A DNA stretch of 64,000 nucleotides from Bryoerythrophyllum caledonicum (Eukaryota > Streptophyta > Bryopsida > Pottiales > Pottiaceae): positions 372,001 through 436,000 of the forward strand of contig OZ020525.1 in NCBI GenBank assembly GCA_963971425.1. The letters run 5' to 3'. The notes below the pieces were generated by a model. That model was given only the letters and a program-made list of their open reading frames with translations, ran no database searches and was not told the origin of the DNA. This document shows, in pieces, positions 25,845 through 39,170 of the stretch. Numbering within the stretch: the first letter of the stretch is position 1; every line of letters begins with the position of its first letter. The position numbers and the translations under genes were made by a program.

Positions 25845-26877
25845 ATGTTGCTCCTCTTTAGTGGAGATATAGAAACCAACCCAGGACCTATGCCCAAAAT
25901 CCTTCAAAACCACCCCACAATAAACAAAAACCGAGCCAAACTGTACTTCGTACCTGGCACCATTAAACTATACCTAGAATACACACACCTAACAAAACAA
26001 TTTGCACCATTACTAAAACCTCTACACCCAGAGCACGTTGAACATAATAACATATACCCCCACATCGCCCAATTCCTACAAACACTATCACATCACCCCC
26101 CTTTGCATATCCTATATGCTATCATAGTCACTATTAGCCCTTCTATAAACAAATGCAATACCTTAGTCTCAACATGGCCACAACTTAACACTACAAATAA
26201 CTGGACACACACCATTCTCTCAAAACTTACAACACTTTTGAATCCCCCGGAAAGACACATCCATACAGATCATGCATACACAAAATTTAAACATCTAAAA
26301 CAACACATAATCTATCCTAAAAAATCCATACATAAATCACTATATAACTACATACACAAACATAACACACCTCCAACAATCAGTATGATAAAAAACAAAT
26401 TCCCCTACATCTCAGACAAACTCGCAAGTCAATCATTAAAATGCTTGGACCCTATCCTAGAATACACACACCCCTCCCAAGAAAATAACTATTTCCCCCC
26501 CAACATGCCCAATAAACAACAATCAAAACAACACAAATCTCATCACCTGGAATGCAGCCTCTCTAAATACCACACTCCCTAGCATCCAAAACCTAATACA
26601 AAACTTTCAAATTGCACCAGGAATTATATGCATCCAAGAAACAAAAATAACAGCTACGAAATCCACGAACTATATCAAAAAATTATTTCCAGAATACAAA
26701 TTAATCTTTAACAATACACATAACATCACTAGGTGTGTGCAACAAAGAAAAATCCTAAACATCACAGTAGGACTCCTCACTCTTATAAACAAAAAATACA
26801 CATTTCCAGGGAATATTACAAAACTTTCAACCCCCTTCAACCCCCTTCAACATATCTCCATACCTACAAACAATAGA
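25845..26877 (+). pseudogene. LINE ORF2 N-terminal part: 2A-like motif plus endonuclease start
   Basis: The frame opens MLLLFSGDIETNPGP, matching the 2A consensus D-[VI]-E-x-N-P-G-P after a hydrophobic run. About 225 codons of unassigned sequence follow. After a frame change near 26510 the next frame reads NLITWNAASLN and IICIQETKI, the N-terminal motifs (N and the catalytic E region) of an APE-type LINE endonuclease. The endonuclease is cut by a CACTA-type element at 26878 and resumes at 29237. The strand is strongly A/C-rich. The copy is inactive. Confidence 0.75.
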
Positions 26878-29236
26878 CACTATAAGAAACCCGTGTTTTT
26901 TGTTATGTCCTTAATCATGTCAGCGTGTTTTTTTGATGTCTTGGAGCTAGCCAGTAATGTCCCCGTGAACGTGAGGATGTCCACGCGTCAATAATGAACA
27001 GTGGAGGTGGGAGGGTCCCGAAACGCGCGTACGAAATAGGAGACGCGACGATGTCTCCAACAACGCGCCCGTCTCCGAGGACGTCATCGAGGACATCTTG
27101 GGTGACGCAAAACTGCCACGCTGGTAGCGGACAAGCGTTTCACCTGAGGTAAGAATGTCGAAGTTACTGTTGTGCAAGGTAGAAAGTAGCCCAACGTTAA
27201 AAAAAACAACGAAACGGGCAGCGGTCTGCAAGAGGAGAAAAAAAAAAGGCACCAGCCTTATAAAACTAGATTTTTTTTTTAAATAAAAAAAATAAAGTAT
27301 ATAAAATTGAAGAATATTCTGATTATATTTATTAACTTTGATCCTCTGAAATTTTTGATTTGTCCACTTCGTATCAAAATGGTTTCCAAAATAAAATTTA
27401 ATTTTAAATATTAAAAATACAAAATATTAATTAATATTGTAATAATATTTTATAAAAACTGATTATTCTGTAATTAAAGCGGACATATTAAATTCAGTAC
27501 TGTATATTTAAATATTAAATAATATTTATTAATTAATATAATATTAAAATACCACTTTTCTACCAAAACCCGAATTATAAGGAATTTAGGGTGATTTTGT
27601 AAAGTCCTTGGTGGCTTACCCATGTGGACATATTATATATTTTGTAGTTTACAGCACTTCATCTACATGGCAAACACAATTCCATGTCGGACAAGGTGAC
27701 ACGTCATTCTGTGTATAGGTCCACGTCACTTGAGACATCCAATTGAAGATGTCTCGAGTAACGTCTACATGTCTTTGAGGACATCCCACAGAGACGTCTC
27801 TGAAAACATCAGCAGTGTTTGGCAAAACATTGACATGTCCTGGAAAACATCGACATGTCCTGGAAAACATCATCGTGTCTTGCAAAACATAACCATCAAG
27901 TAGGATGAATTTCGTCAAGTTGATTGGATGAATAGAGGCGGCGAGGGTTAGCTGCTCCAGCCATAGTTAGGTCATGAGGCGGCTAGGGTTAGCTACTGCA
28001 GCCATAGTTAGGTCATGAGACCTTTAAGTAGAATTTGAGGTTGCACAAAGCTCACTTTGGCCTTCATTTCTCCAAGTAGTTAGAGTTTAGAATGTAGAGG
28101 TTGGAGTTTTAGAGTGTAGACTGAGTTTACAAGTTAGAATGTTAGAGTTTAGAGTGTAGAGGTTAGAGTTTTGAGTGTAGAGGTAAGAGTTTAGAGTGTA
28201 GAGGTTAGAGTTTTAAGTGTAGAGGTTAGAGGTGCAGTGTTGGACATGCAATGTGCTGTGAGCGACATATAGACGTGACCATGTTGTAGAAGACGTATGC
28301 CGCAGCACTTAGGAAACGCAGGGACGTCTTTTGAAACATCCCAGTGTCTATGGAGACATATTTTAAATTGCATGTATATCATATTACCACATTTGTAAGT
28401 AGGCCAGTAAGCATGAATTTGGATGAATGTACATGTTACATGTAAAATGAGGTATTCATGTCTTGTACTCATGTCTTGTACAACATACTCATGTCTTGTA
28501 CAACGTATTCATGTCTTGTACAACATCTCTTGATGTCCCTCAAAACACTATCACATACACAGCGTCAACAATACCATGCATCAGGGGATGTCACGTCAGA
28601 CACGCATAAGTTCTTTGAGACGTCTGCAATGACACCCTCAGTGCCGACGACCATGGGTCGGCAACGTATTGGAGGACGCGATCATGTCCATCGCCACGTC
28701 CTCTAGGGCATGGCGATGTTCAACGAAATCAGCATCAAAATCCAGGTAGCGTTGGCGTAGACGTCGAGCAGGACATCTCCACGTCAACCCGGGACGTCCT
28801 AAAAAACACAGCCATGTTACCAATGACGTCCCCGCAAACACGAATCTGAAAAAAAAACCACGCAAATCTCTGCTGACGTGGCACGCCACGTCACTCTTTC
28901 CCGGGTCCACATTAGAGGCCTCGTGGGTCCACGTCACATGCCACGTCAGATGCCACGTCACCAATGGAGAGGATGAATTTCCCGGCCATGTGGCATTGCC
29001 CGTCATCCTGCCGCTTAGGTGTCGTCTACGTGGCGCCCAGTTGGCACCATTTCCAGCCTCCCAAAATCTCCGAAAATCGTCCCTGTCGTAGGGATGTCCT
29101 CGCGTTTTTGGTGATGTCCCCACGCGTTACAACGTGTTACACGCGTTAGTACGTCAGAGGGATGTAAATTCGGATGTCTACATGTCTCCTGGGACATGAT
29201 TCAGGACGTGACAAAAAACACGGGTTTCTTATAGTG
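26878..29236. mobile_element. Non-autonomous CACTA (EnSpm)-type transposon inside the LINE
   Basis: The 2,359-bp insert begins CACTATAAGAAACCCGTG and ends with its reverse complement. The first 26 bp of the termini are identical and about 30 of 33 match. It is flanked by a direct AGA duplication (26875-26877 and 29237-29239). CACTA termini with a 3-bp duplication define the superfamily. Subterminal regions are crowded with short ACGTC, GACGT and ACATGTC words in both orientations. No transposase is present. Confidence 0.88.
27785..28530. repeat. Short tandem repeats inside the CACTA-type element
   Basis: Four local arrays are visible: AAAACATYGACATGTCCTGG units at 27825-27890; a twofold repeat ending in CCATAGTTAGGTCATGAG at 27940-28019; TAGAGTTTAGAGTGTAGAGG units of about 20-25 bp at 28078-28235; and CATGTCTTGTACAACATA-like units of about 21 bp at 28457-28527. 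They are interspersed with the ACATGTC words. Confidence 0.7.
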
Positions 29237-31840
29237 AGAAATTACCAACAATCCACTCCAACATTGGCTTATCATACATCTATACATGCCATCACACCAA
29301 GATGACCTTGCTCTCATCCCAAAAATATACAACAGTATTACAAACCTCACACAAAACCACCCGAACCAAACACAAATCCTCACAGGGGATTTCAATAGGG
29401 GTATTGCCCTAATTAGAAGACGGAAAAACAATAACCTCACACCCCCGCAGACTGAAGACTAAAAATGGAGAAACTTTACCAACCACCTACAACTCACATA
29501 CATCCCAACAAACTCAAACTTTTCTAGACAAGGTGGACATAACTACACATAAACAAGCCTAATTGATGGTTTCTACACTAACAAACCACACCATCAGTTT
29601 ACATGCACAATTGATATACAAAATAATTTAAACTCTGATCGTTTTCCCATCCAACTCCACATCCCACACAACACATTATTTAAAAGATCCCAGAGAAACC
29701 AACAAGCTCCACAAAAAGAATTCTAAATTCAATCCCCTCAGAAAACATGGAAGCATTCCACATAGCATTTTTCGAAAAAAACTCAAACACCATAGACCAA
29801 CTCACATAAATCCTAGCAAACAACAATAACCTCTCTCAAACCCAGTGGTCTAACACATGTGATATCTTAGATAAATTGACTCAAGAAATCTCACTTACAA
29901 TTGAATTCACATGTCAAGCACAACCACTACCATACCTAACTCTACAAACAACACAACAAGGAGGATACCTACCCAGGAAACTAGCAAAACCTTGGAAACA
30001 TCACTTGACGACATACCTCACCATCAAAGAACTTTTACGCATTCAAAAAACAAACCCAATATGGGGAACACACCCAATTCTAAACAATATACAAAACCAC
30101 AAAGACCCAGACATCCCATACCCACCCACAGATGACAACCTCCTAGACAATTGGATCTCCACAGTAGCCCAACTGGCCAAAACTGCAAAAAAGATGGCAT
30201 GAAAAATAACCACAAAGTACAACCTCAGTTGCATCAAAAAAGCCAACTCAAAATATAAACAACTTTACAACAAAAGTCCCAAAAAGATAAAACAAAAAGT
30301 TTTTAGAAGCAATAAAAACCCTCAAACTCTAGACTGCATCTTAGATCAACATGGCAACATCCTGACAAAGCCGACAGACATTGCAAATGAGATATATCTC
30401 CAACAGTTACAAATCAACCAACCCACCACCCCTCCCTGCAATTACCAAACCAAACATCCTCCAACATGCACCTGCAACGCTAAACAATACCCATGGCATG
30501 ACTTAGACGGATTTGTCATAGAAAAAAGAGGGAACCCGGACATACCCCTACATACATACTTCAAGAAAGAAACATATGACCAATGTCTAAAAAATTGAAG
30601 TAGCAACAAAGCCCTAGGGCCATATAGAATTCCAAACTCAATTCTCAAAAATATGCCGGAATACTTTCACAAACTTTTACACCTCTTTTTTTTACACTGC
30701 TAGAAACAAATGCAAATTCTTGAACTCTGGAAAACCAGTGTAACCATTCTTCTATATAAAAAATGTGACCCTTACATACTAACTAATTATAGACCCATTG
30801 CCTTAGCCAATACCATCTATAAATTATATACAAGTACTCTTACTACCATACTATCATCGTATGGAAAAATGCACAACATCATACATGATAGCCAGGAAGG
30901 CTTTAGGGCAGAACTCAATACATCACTTGATAGATACAAACTCTCATCAGAACACTGGAAGACGCAAAATTCACCAACCAAGACATATACATCTTAGACG
31001 TAGATTTCAAAAATGCATTCGGCTCTATGGGATAGGCATGCCTACTAGCCATCATGAGTGATCTTGGATACCCCAAAGAATAGGTAGGTAATATATATGC
31101 CCGGTCAACTACCATGTACATAGGCAAAAACTTTGGGAAAATACACCCGATACCAATCCAAAGAGGCACAATACAAGGAGACACACTTAGCCCTTACTTA
31201 TTTATTATATTTCTAGAACCACTACTAAGATGGCTACAAAGAGGAGACAATGGTTACACTTTCACAACCTCCAAAATCACAATAAACTCGGCCGCATACG
31301 CGGACGATCTTGCAATCCTCTCAGGAAAACTAACAACTATCCAAACACAAATCGACAAGATCGACAAATTCTGCAAATGGTCAAAAATGGACATTGGAGT
31401 TCCAAAATGTGCAATCACAGGTTGCCCAAACAAAGTAAAAACTAACCCAGACGCATTCAAAACAAAAATTCAAAACGCAAACATTAAGTACTGAAACCAA
31501 CCTATCCCTTTCCTACTTCAAAATGAGGCATACATATATCTTGGAATCAATGTAGTCCCGTCATTGAAATGGCACATACAAACCCATGTCACCTTTGCAA
31601 AACTAACCAAACAATGTAAAGACCTATTACAAAGCCGAGCTACAATGACACAAAAATTAACATGGTAGACACGGTCATCCGACCAGGAGTTTCTTATAGC
31701 TTCTACACAGTACCATACTCCATGCCCACGATTAAAAAACTACACAAAAGCATAATAGCTACACAAAAAACAATATGTGGCCTCCCAAAATGTACAGCAA
31801 ATGTTGTCACACAACTCTCCCATGACATGTTTGGCCTAGA
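29237..31840 (+). pseudogene. LINE ORF2 middle part: endonuclease end and reverse transcriptase
   Basis: The + strand continues the LINE with several stops and frame changes. LTGDFN (about 29379) and LIDGFY, then NSDRFPI (about 29636) are late endonuclease motifs (GDFN and SDH-like). Reverse transcriptase motifs follow: NYRPIALANTIYKL (about 30785), YILDVDFKNAFGS (motif A, about 30988), QRGTIQGDTLSPYLF (motif B, about 31160) and AYADDLAIL (motif C, about 31293), then YLGIN and VIRPGVSYSFY. The coding potential ends where a 3.6-kb element is inserted. Confidence 0.85.
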
Positions 31841-31845
31841 GCCCT

Positions 31846-34800
31846 TGTTGCAAGTTGTAGAGTAAGTATTCCTCCGGATAGCACTTAATTGTGCTAAATG
31901 TATCCAAAGTATCTGCTCTAAGTTTGTTCCTAAAGAGACCTATTGTTCCTTTTCTAAATGATAGGCAAAAACTAACTACAAAACACTACTCCACAGGTTA
32001 GCTTTCCTATTCATCCCTTTGCTCCCGATCCGGATTCTTCCAGATTCCAGAGTTCTTACAATAGCTTCCGGAAACTAGTTTCCACACAGCCGGAGGATAG
32101 TTTGATTTATCTCTGGTCCTCCTCAGAGAGTCTTTCAAACGATTTAAACAAGTGAACAAAAGGCCACTAATCGTGTTTTGTGTAAGTGGCCCGATTCCCC
32201 ACTGCCTTGTGACTTAAAGTGGCTAGACACCCACTGCCTCGTAACTTATAGTGGCTAGACACCCACTCTTCCTACTCCGCTAACCGGTGGACATTTGTTG
32301 AAGTCGGACCTACACCCTTACATCATCCGGATGACCATCCGGATGCGATCACGCAGAGGTTAATCCGGACTACAACGACATTCCGGTTGGCACTACAGTG
32401 GTTCTACTGAATGATTTTTACAGTTTGTAAGCAAACTTCCTTCTAGACATACACATTGGGCTTTTTCCCTATCATTGGGGGAAATTCCGGCCTCAATTGG
32501 AATTTGGATTCACACGGATATTCCGTGCCCTATAGACTACTAGGCACACCCCTGCAATACGTCTCTTCCCCCTCCTAGCTACTTCCCGTCCCTGTAGAAT
32601 GTCAGGTCTCTACCTAACCTCTCCTCTAGCTCTTCCGAGCGATCTCCCAATGCAAGTCCCAACCGGTTGTTCTAAGTACAACCCCTTCAACACTCAACAC
32701 ATAAGAACTTAAATCACCATACTCCAACCACAATGGATCAGCTTCCTCACAAGAAAAACCCTTAATCACCACAAGTTCAAGAAGAGAAAATGTGATAGAT
32801 GGAAAATACTTTTCAAGAGAGAAAACAAGATGATGAGTTGTCTAAAACTCATCAATTAAGTACTAACTAATTTCCAAATCTAGAATCTACCTTATCCGCG
32901 AGGAATCCGGAAAATCCTATCCCAATAAAAAAAAGTTCCTATCCCTAAACATCCGGAAATTCGATCTCAGGTCCAAAATTATGGGTCTCAGATCCGGTTT
33001 TCCCGCTAGTAAAGAAGTTCATGGAATTGGTTAACCTAAGGTTTTGGCAACTGGGTGCAATCGTGAGCCCCATTGTTTAATCGCTACAAAACCTAAGTAA
33101 CTGAAAATTCCTAACTTCAACCCTAACCCTAGCTATGGAGTCTTCTTGTTCCGGCCGCTCCTGCACAGCGGGGAGGCTTTTACCGTTTCCGTCGCCTTGT
33201 CGGTCTTCTCCGGAGTTAGATCCAGTGCCTGTCTCCTTCGTCCGGAAGCTCGGGTTTCCAACTCCGGTTTGTCGGATGAGGGTGCCGCCTGGGTGGCCTT
33301 CTCTATCGTGCCGGTCGTCGTCCCCACCACAACCTTGACACTGGAGGTCTCTTCCGGAAGACCACATTGGGTGTGCCAAGGGTCTCATCCGACGGCTGCT
33401 TACCCTTGCCGGAAGCTTCCGGCGTCTTCCTTGATGGTCCAGCTACATCCGAGGATGAGTCGAGGTCAATTGGGGAGTTTGGCACCATCGATTCCTCCCG
33501 CACCACAATGTTGGCCGCGTTGTTTGCCAGCAGCTGTATCTGTTCCCATGTCTTCTCCATCTTCCGCGCGTGGTCCATGAGAAACTTGATAATCTGTGCA
33601 CGGTTCACCTTACTTTCTTTCTCTAAGCACTCGTTGAAGAGAAGGCTCTGGTTGACCGTGCCCAGCGAAAAACTTAGCGTCGCCTGAACCTCCACGAAAG
33701 CTTGAGCAAATGAGGTGGCCCTGTCTTCCGCTTCTTTCTGTGCTGCTCGTGCCTCCATCAACATGGCTTCCGCCATCGCCAAGTCTTGTTGCAGTTTTGA
33801 CCCGGATTAGACTATCAACAACTGCTACTCCTCCATCACCAGCAATCGGGCCTCGACATGCCGGTGATCCTTCAATCGGGGCATGATCTCTGATACATCG
33901 TCAACCTTGAGCTCGTCGAAGATTTCGTAGATTAGCGCTGAGCTATTGGCGAGGTACTGGTTGATCGGCGTGGTCCTCCAGGCTACGTGCCAAAGTAACT
34001 CCATGATGTCCTCCACCGGCTTCCCGGTGAGTTCCGGAGGTTCGGGGGTCCCTACTCGTTCTAGTCGTGTAGAGGGGCCTGCCGCATCCGGACCTTCGGA
34101 AGTCGTGTCCATCCGAGTCGGTGGCAATCCCGCTGGTGTCGATTCCGGTTGTACAACCTACTTTGCTTCCGGGTCCGAGGGGATTCGGCAGGAGGCGGAT
34201 CTGCATCTTTGGTCTCCTCCTCGGAATCGATCTCTAGCCCACCATACCTCTGGATGGGCAAAAGTTCGTTGTATTCGTCTTGCTCCTCCGGCTTCAACAG
34301 TTTGTGCCGGAAGTAGAGGTGAGTCAGGTAGGCCGGAAGTGGTGATCCAGCTTTCCTTGTCCGGTGGAGGCTCTTGACCAACCTCTCCACTATGTCTTGC
34401 ATCAATGACGACCAGTCGGCGGTGACCTTCCTCCGCATTGCTCCCAAAAAGACACTCGCTCACTTGAACACCAGTCATTTGGGCTTCTCCGGATAGAAGA
34501 TTGGGTTTAGAAACCTAATCACGATCCGGGCCTGAGGGTCGACAGGTCACTCGTCGTGAAGCCGTCCTTTGGGCCGGCATTTCGGTGGAACTCCATGTCC
34601 ACAATGTCGTCTTTCTTCTCTGCCACCTTAACGTCCCCATCCTGGAAGCCATAAGTGCGCTTCCACTCCGACCGGGTCCACTTCTCCGGGTGCGCCCGGA
34701 GACTTCCGTCATACCGGTTGTCTGGGTCCCCGATCAACTCCGTAACCATCCGTTCCTCCTTCGTTCCCCACGCCACCTCCAAGGCTCGGAACACCCCATC

Positions 34801-35430
34801 TTGTTGAGGAAGTGAAATAGCACGTGTAGGTCTTTGTCTTTCGTCAGCTACTCCGGCACCACCTTTACAATTGGCAGCCTCTGGCAGTCGCGATCTTCAC
34901 CTTCCCCAATTTCCCGGCTCGCTCTCCTCCAGCCATTGCGGTCACTCTTCCTTCCGTCCAATCGCACCTGCACGCATTGACCTCACAAAAGCACTCGAAC
35001 TATTGAAATACTACCGGATGCTAAAAAGAAAACGGATATTAGGGCAAAAACCGAGGGAGAGAGAGAAGGAGAAAGAACGGAAACGACAACCATGAGGAGT
35101 TCCAGTTTCTGCCCTTTTTTATAATGGGCGCGACATACGAAATCCCATAACAGCTCTGACGTCACTTCCAAAACACCATAATGACGGTTCCGCTTCTGGA
35201 TACCTTCCGGAATACTCCGGACATTATTCGGTTATCCGGATTTCTTGTTTCCGGAAAGTTGCTAAGGACAATGGTTTCAAACGATTATGTTTTAACACAG
35301 AATTCTTATTTCCTATTTCATATCTAGTTATATTAGTCTACACCGTTCTAATCACTAATTTTTCTAATTTTTCTTTACTCATTGGATTTTAAAGGTTATA
35401 TCCGGAACCTTGTGGGAACGGATTCCCACA
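31846..35430 (-). mobile_element. CCGGA-rich 3.6-kb insertion, possible LTR-type element
   Basis: The LINE protein frame stops matching after GLE (31840) and resumes with AFSFKTDY at 35432, which bounds the insert. It starts TG and ends CA and is flanked by GCCCT (31841-31845) and GGCCT (35431-35435), a 5-bp duplication with one mismatch. I found no pair of long terminal repeats. The insert is unlike the LINE in composition: GC-rich in its middle and dense in TCCGGA/CCGGAA words. A twofold repeat (CACTGCCTYGTRACTTA) lies at about 32198-32270. Its coding content is on the minus strand. Confidence 0.55.
33076..34800 (-). pseudogene. gag-like transposon ORF, frame-broken
   Basis: Successive minus-strand frames read as one protein with frame changes. 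They are DPDNRYDGSLRAHPEKWTR with GPKDGFTTSDL (34794-34519); then GAMRRKVTADWSS, PAYLTHLYFRHKLLKPEEQ and an acidic stretch (34447-34061); then PVEDIMELLWHVAW (34127-33825); and finally a coiled-coil-like region ending in AGPSRKTPEASGKGK (33782-33303). The order resembles N-terminal gag-like proteins of streptophyte transposons that I know only by general pattern. No protease, RT or integrase is visible. Confidence 0.5.
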
Positions 35431-38128
35431 GGCCTTCTCATTTAAAACGGACTATCTAAGATGTATAGGCAAACAATTATTAAATGCTCTAAGTGATTAA
35501 GGCAGACTCGGCAGAATTTACAAAGGTCTAGTACATTACATCCTAGCCAAATACGGAGGAGTAGAAAACCTATCCAGAGTCAAAAGCTTAGATTGCCACA
35601 GATCACCAATCTCAAGAACATTTTTTCTCTTCAAAACGGAAGGAAAATTATACCTTAAAAACACACTAGAAAACTTCCTAATTGAACCTGCATCACTCGA
35701 AACACTATGGCTACAAAAAGCCACCACATTGCCACAACTAATAGAATAAACGTCACAAAAACTACTCCAAAAACTCTTTATCCAAAACATCACAAATTTA
35801 AGACAAATTACAACACCATGTGGCTCCAAGCTCATGAATGTGGAAGAATTAATCCGCTACCATTCCAAACCAACAAGACAAGTTGAAAATGCTCTAAACC
35901 TAGCAAAACAACTATTCTGCCACCTAGAATGTCAGCCAACATGCCTGCAACCTTGCAACACCCATCCAAATCCCTTGACACTAAAAAACATATACTCCTG
36001 CAAAAATAACAATATACCATCAAACATAACCCCTCCACCCACACGACCCCTACCGCCCAAGACACCCCACTACCCTCAACCCCCAAAATATATAACAAAA
36101 AATCCACTCACATACCCAATATATGCAATCATAGGCTACAAATATAGAATACAGAACGATACCAACGACATACCTATAGAAATAACAACATATCACTGTC
36201 AATGGAAAATACAAGACCATACGTACAACAAATGGCAAATCCTAAGGTATTTATTTCCTTGGCACAACCACACCATCACCTCACTTCAACTCAAATGCCT
36301 CAAAAAATACTACAGAGAACGATCCAACAATGTTTGGAAAAACATATTCAATGTGCACCAACCCCAAACACAAACCAGAGATGCAAGATTTGTATTCCCC
36401 CCCCACAAACATACCTCTAGCTCACATCTCCATCACTGAATGTAATCCACATAAAGATATTGACTTAAACATACCTACCATACAAATCCAAGGAATGACG
36501 CTCACATATATGAATATAATGGCAAACACCTCATAACCATACCAACAAAACGACTCGAATGGCTATGGAAACAATACCAAAACGCACTATACATCCCAAA
36601 TAACCTTGAACCCATGACACAACCATTTGAAATAGAAGTCGTGTGGTTATATCAAAGATATAGACATAGAATTCTAAAAACAAACCCCCTAAAACGGACA
36701 CATTTTACACTTCCAACAGATATACTTGACACTTTCACTACATCACATAACATACAACACTCCTACTTCTTCTCCCGAGTTACGTGCTCCACCACACTAA
36801 ATAAAATTTTCTCCCCATTTACTAGAGATAAAATGTTTGGTTCACTAGGAAAAGCCTTTGACTTCAAATGGGTAGGCATCGGATACACACACCCACACAA
36901 CATAGAAGAAACACACCAAGCTATTCGCTGGACCCGCCTTGCCTCTAAAGAAAACCCCTCAACCATAACAAACCTTGTTTTACGAGATGAAGACTGGTAT
37001 CAAAATACAAATCCCCACAAAGGCCCTTTCCAAGACTTCCACATCATATGTCTATTTGACGCTAACACCATTACATATACAGAACCAACGATACCCCCTG
37101 AACTCAATAAACCAAAAACTGAACAATCCACCCTACAAATCCTATGCATACACCACCAAGAAACCAATGTAGGTCACCAAGCAAGCCTTGACCAACTCAA
37201 AATAGTAACCACACAACTCAACATCCAAAACATACATACATGCATTGCCTCGCTAACTTCCAAGGACACCCTTGTCAACCGCAACAAAACTTGGTCAAAC
37301 CTCCAAATTCTAGAACTCCAAAACACACCCCTATCCTACACACCACCACTCCTAGACTATAACCCGGAAGTTTTCCTTAAATTTAACCCTAAATATTGTT
37401 ACTACACGGATGGTTCATTTAAAGAATCTTTGGAAGTAAATGGACACTGGACCCGAGAAACTGCAGGCTATGGAATATATAATGGCCCGAAAGCAATCAG
37501 TAAGGCCAAACGGCTTAATGGCCTACAAAATATTTTCAGAGGAGAACTAATAGTTGTTCACAAAACACTACAAATACTAAACAATGAATACCCAAACGAA
37601 CCAACCCATATATTCACGGACTGCAAAAACGTTCTATACCTTCTAAACACACAAATACACCACCCCACCTCACACAACAATTACCCGGATACTGCCACCT
37701 TCCAATCCATGGTACAAATGCTTCAAACTCGCTCACACCCCAATAGCTTCCACAAGGTACGAGCTCACATCAACATCATGGGAAACAAAGAGGCTGATAA
37801 ACTAGCCAAAATGGGTCGTGACAAAGAAAATCACAAAGATGCTCGACACCCATTTGAGCATGCGCACACAACCCCCTACTACTTCCAACGAAATGAATGG
37901 CCATCAATGGGTGCCACCCCTGATAAAGGCTCCATTAGATTCCTATCAAAATATATTAAAAAACATGACCTATACAACAACTTAAAAGAACTGGCAGAAA
38001 ACTTCCCCAACATAGATAAATGGACGAATAACCTAGACGTAGACAACCAACTTTCTAATGCCTTCTGGGAAAATCCTCGCATCATAGATCCACAGAAAAC
38101 CTGTGTAGTAAAATTCCAAACCAGATAA
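35431..38128 (+). pseudogene. LINE ORF2 C-terminal part with RNase H
   Basis: The LINE resumes with DYLRCIGKQLLNALSD (one stop), GRLGRIYKGL and HYILAKYGG. The long frame 36614-38128 contains a full RNase H domain: CYYTDGSF (first D), FRGEL (E), IFTDCKNVL (second D) and NIMGNKEADKLA (last D region). All four catalytic acidic positions are kept here although the upstream part has stops. RNase H after RT is found in several LINE clades (for example I, R1-like and Dualen). Confidence 0.85.
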
Positions 38129-38900
38129 TATATGGGTAATCTCCAAAAATAAGTCTTCATTGGAAGAGAAAGATTTCCTTCCACAACCTGCCCCATATGC
38201 AACTCCACAGACTATGACACATGGCTCCACGTATTGCTTAAATGCAAACAAAACCATATACACTCATTAAACGACATGACTAGGTAGTTTGAGAAATCAT
38301 AAAACTACTAGTCTCACAAAGTCAGACTAGATGCCTCACTCATACGAACGCTGGTACCTTTCACAACAATCCCCCAAAAAACACAGTCCCCCATGGCTCC
38401 TACAATGCACATGTAACACACAAAGATGTCACTGCAATGCCAGACTCAAACCAGACTTGCTATGTATTCATGGCATACCATACAAAACCCCCCACTAGAA
38501 TTTCCCAACCCAGATATTACCATACAATTTATAGAATTTACATATTGCAACGACCGCTTCTCGCCATATACAATCGCACAAAAAACAAACAAATACCTAC
38601 CACTCATACAAGAAATACAAACACTCGGATGGAAGGTTGACCCACTCATTGTAATTACAGCCGGAGCTAGAGCAACCACGCACATTCCCTCCATGAACGC
38701 CATCTCAAAAAAATTCAAAATACCAGAGACTCACATCAAAAACACTTTTAGAGACATCAACACCATAGCTATCCAACACGTCATGTCCATCCTTCTGCAT
38801 AAACGAAGAACAGAAAACAACCAACCTCTCCCTAACCTGGATACCACTTAAACAAAACGCAGGCAATGCATACCATTATTTATTTAAAAGCAAAACATTA
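38129..38900 (+). pseudogene. LINE ORF2 terminal Cys/His cluster and C-terminal tail
   Basis: After the RNase H frame ends, the same strand reads FPSTTCPICNSTDYDTWLH and LLKCKQNHIHSL, a C-x2-C...H...C...H cluster like the one ending many LINE proteins. A 141-codon frame (38426-38851) carries ITIQFIEFTYCNDRFSP and VITAGARATTHIPS, ending SILLHKRRTENNQPLP. It is probably the natural C-terminus. No poly(A) tail can be defined; sequence loses LINE character after about 38900. Confidence 0.65.
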
Positions 38901-39170
38901 TCGAATCGTTCCCCGCTGTAAATTTAGTTTGACAAATTGGCCCCTTTTTAATTGCTCTGATGGTTTCTATAGTGTCTACCCTCAAAAGGGGAAGTAGTTC
39001 CATGCTTCCACTCCTTTGTCCAGTGGGCTTTTAAGTGATGGTGGTACAAAAAGACAATTTATTCACGTAGGTCACCTTCGGTGACTGGTGTTCTTATTAT
39101 TATGCATAGAAATCTTTGAGGATTGCCATAAGTCATGTGCTGAGACTCTTCACATTTGTGAGTGGTCAAG

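Noticed and set aside
28638-29123. 161-codon minus-strand ORF in the CACTA-type element
   Set aside because: Composition of repeated ACGTC/ACATGTC words keeps the frame open; there is no transposase motif.
38969-38984. GGTTTCTATAGTG resembling a CACTA terminus
   Set aside because: No matching inverted end or 3-bp duplication was found nearby, and it differs from the confirmed terminus by a deletion.
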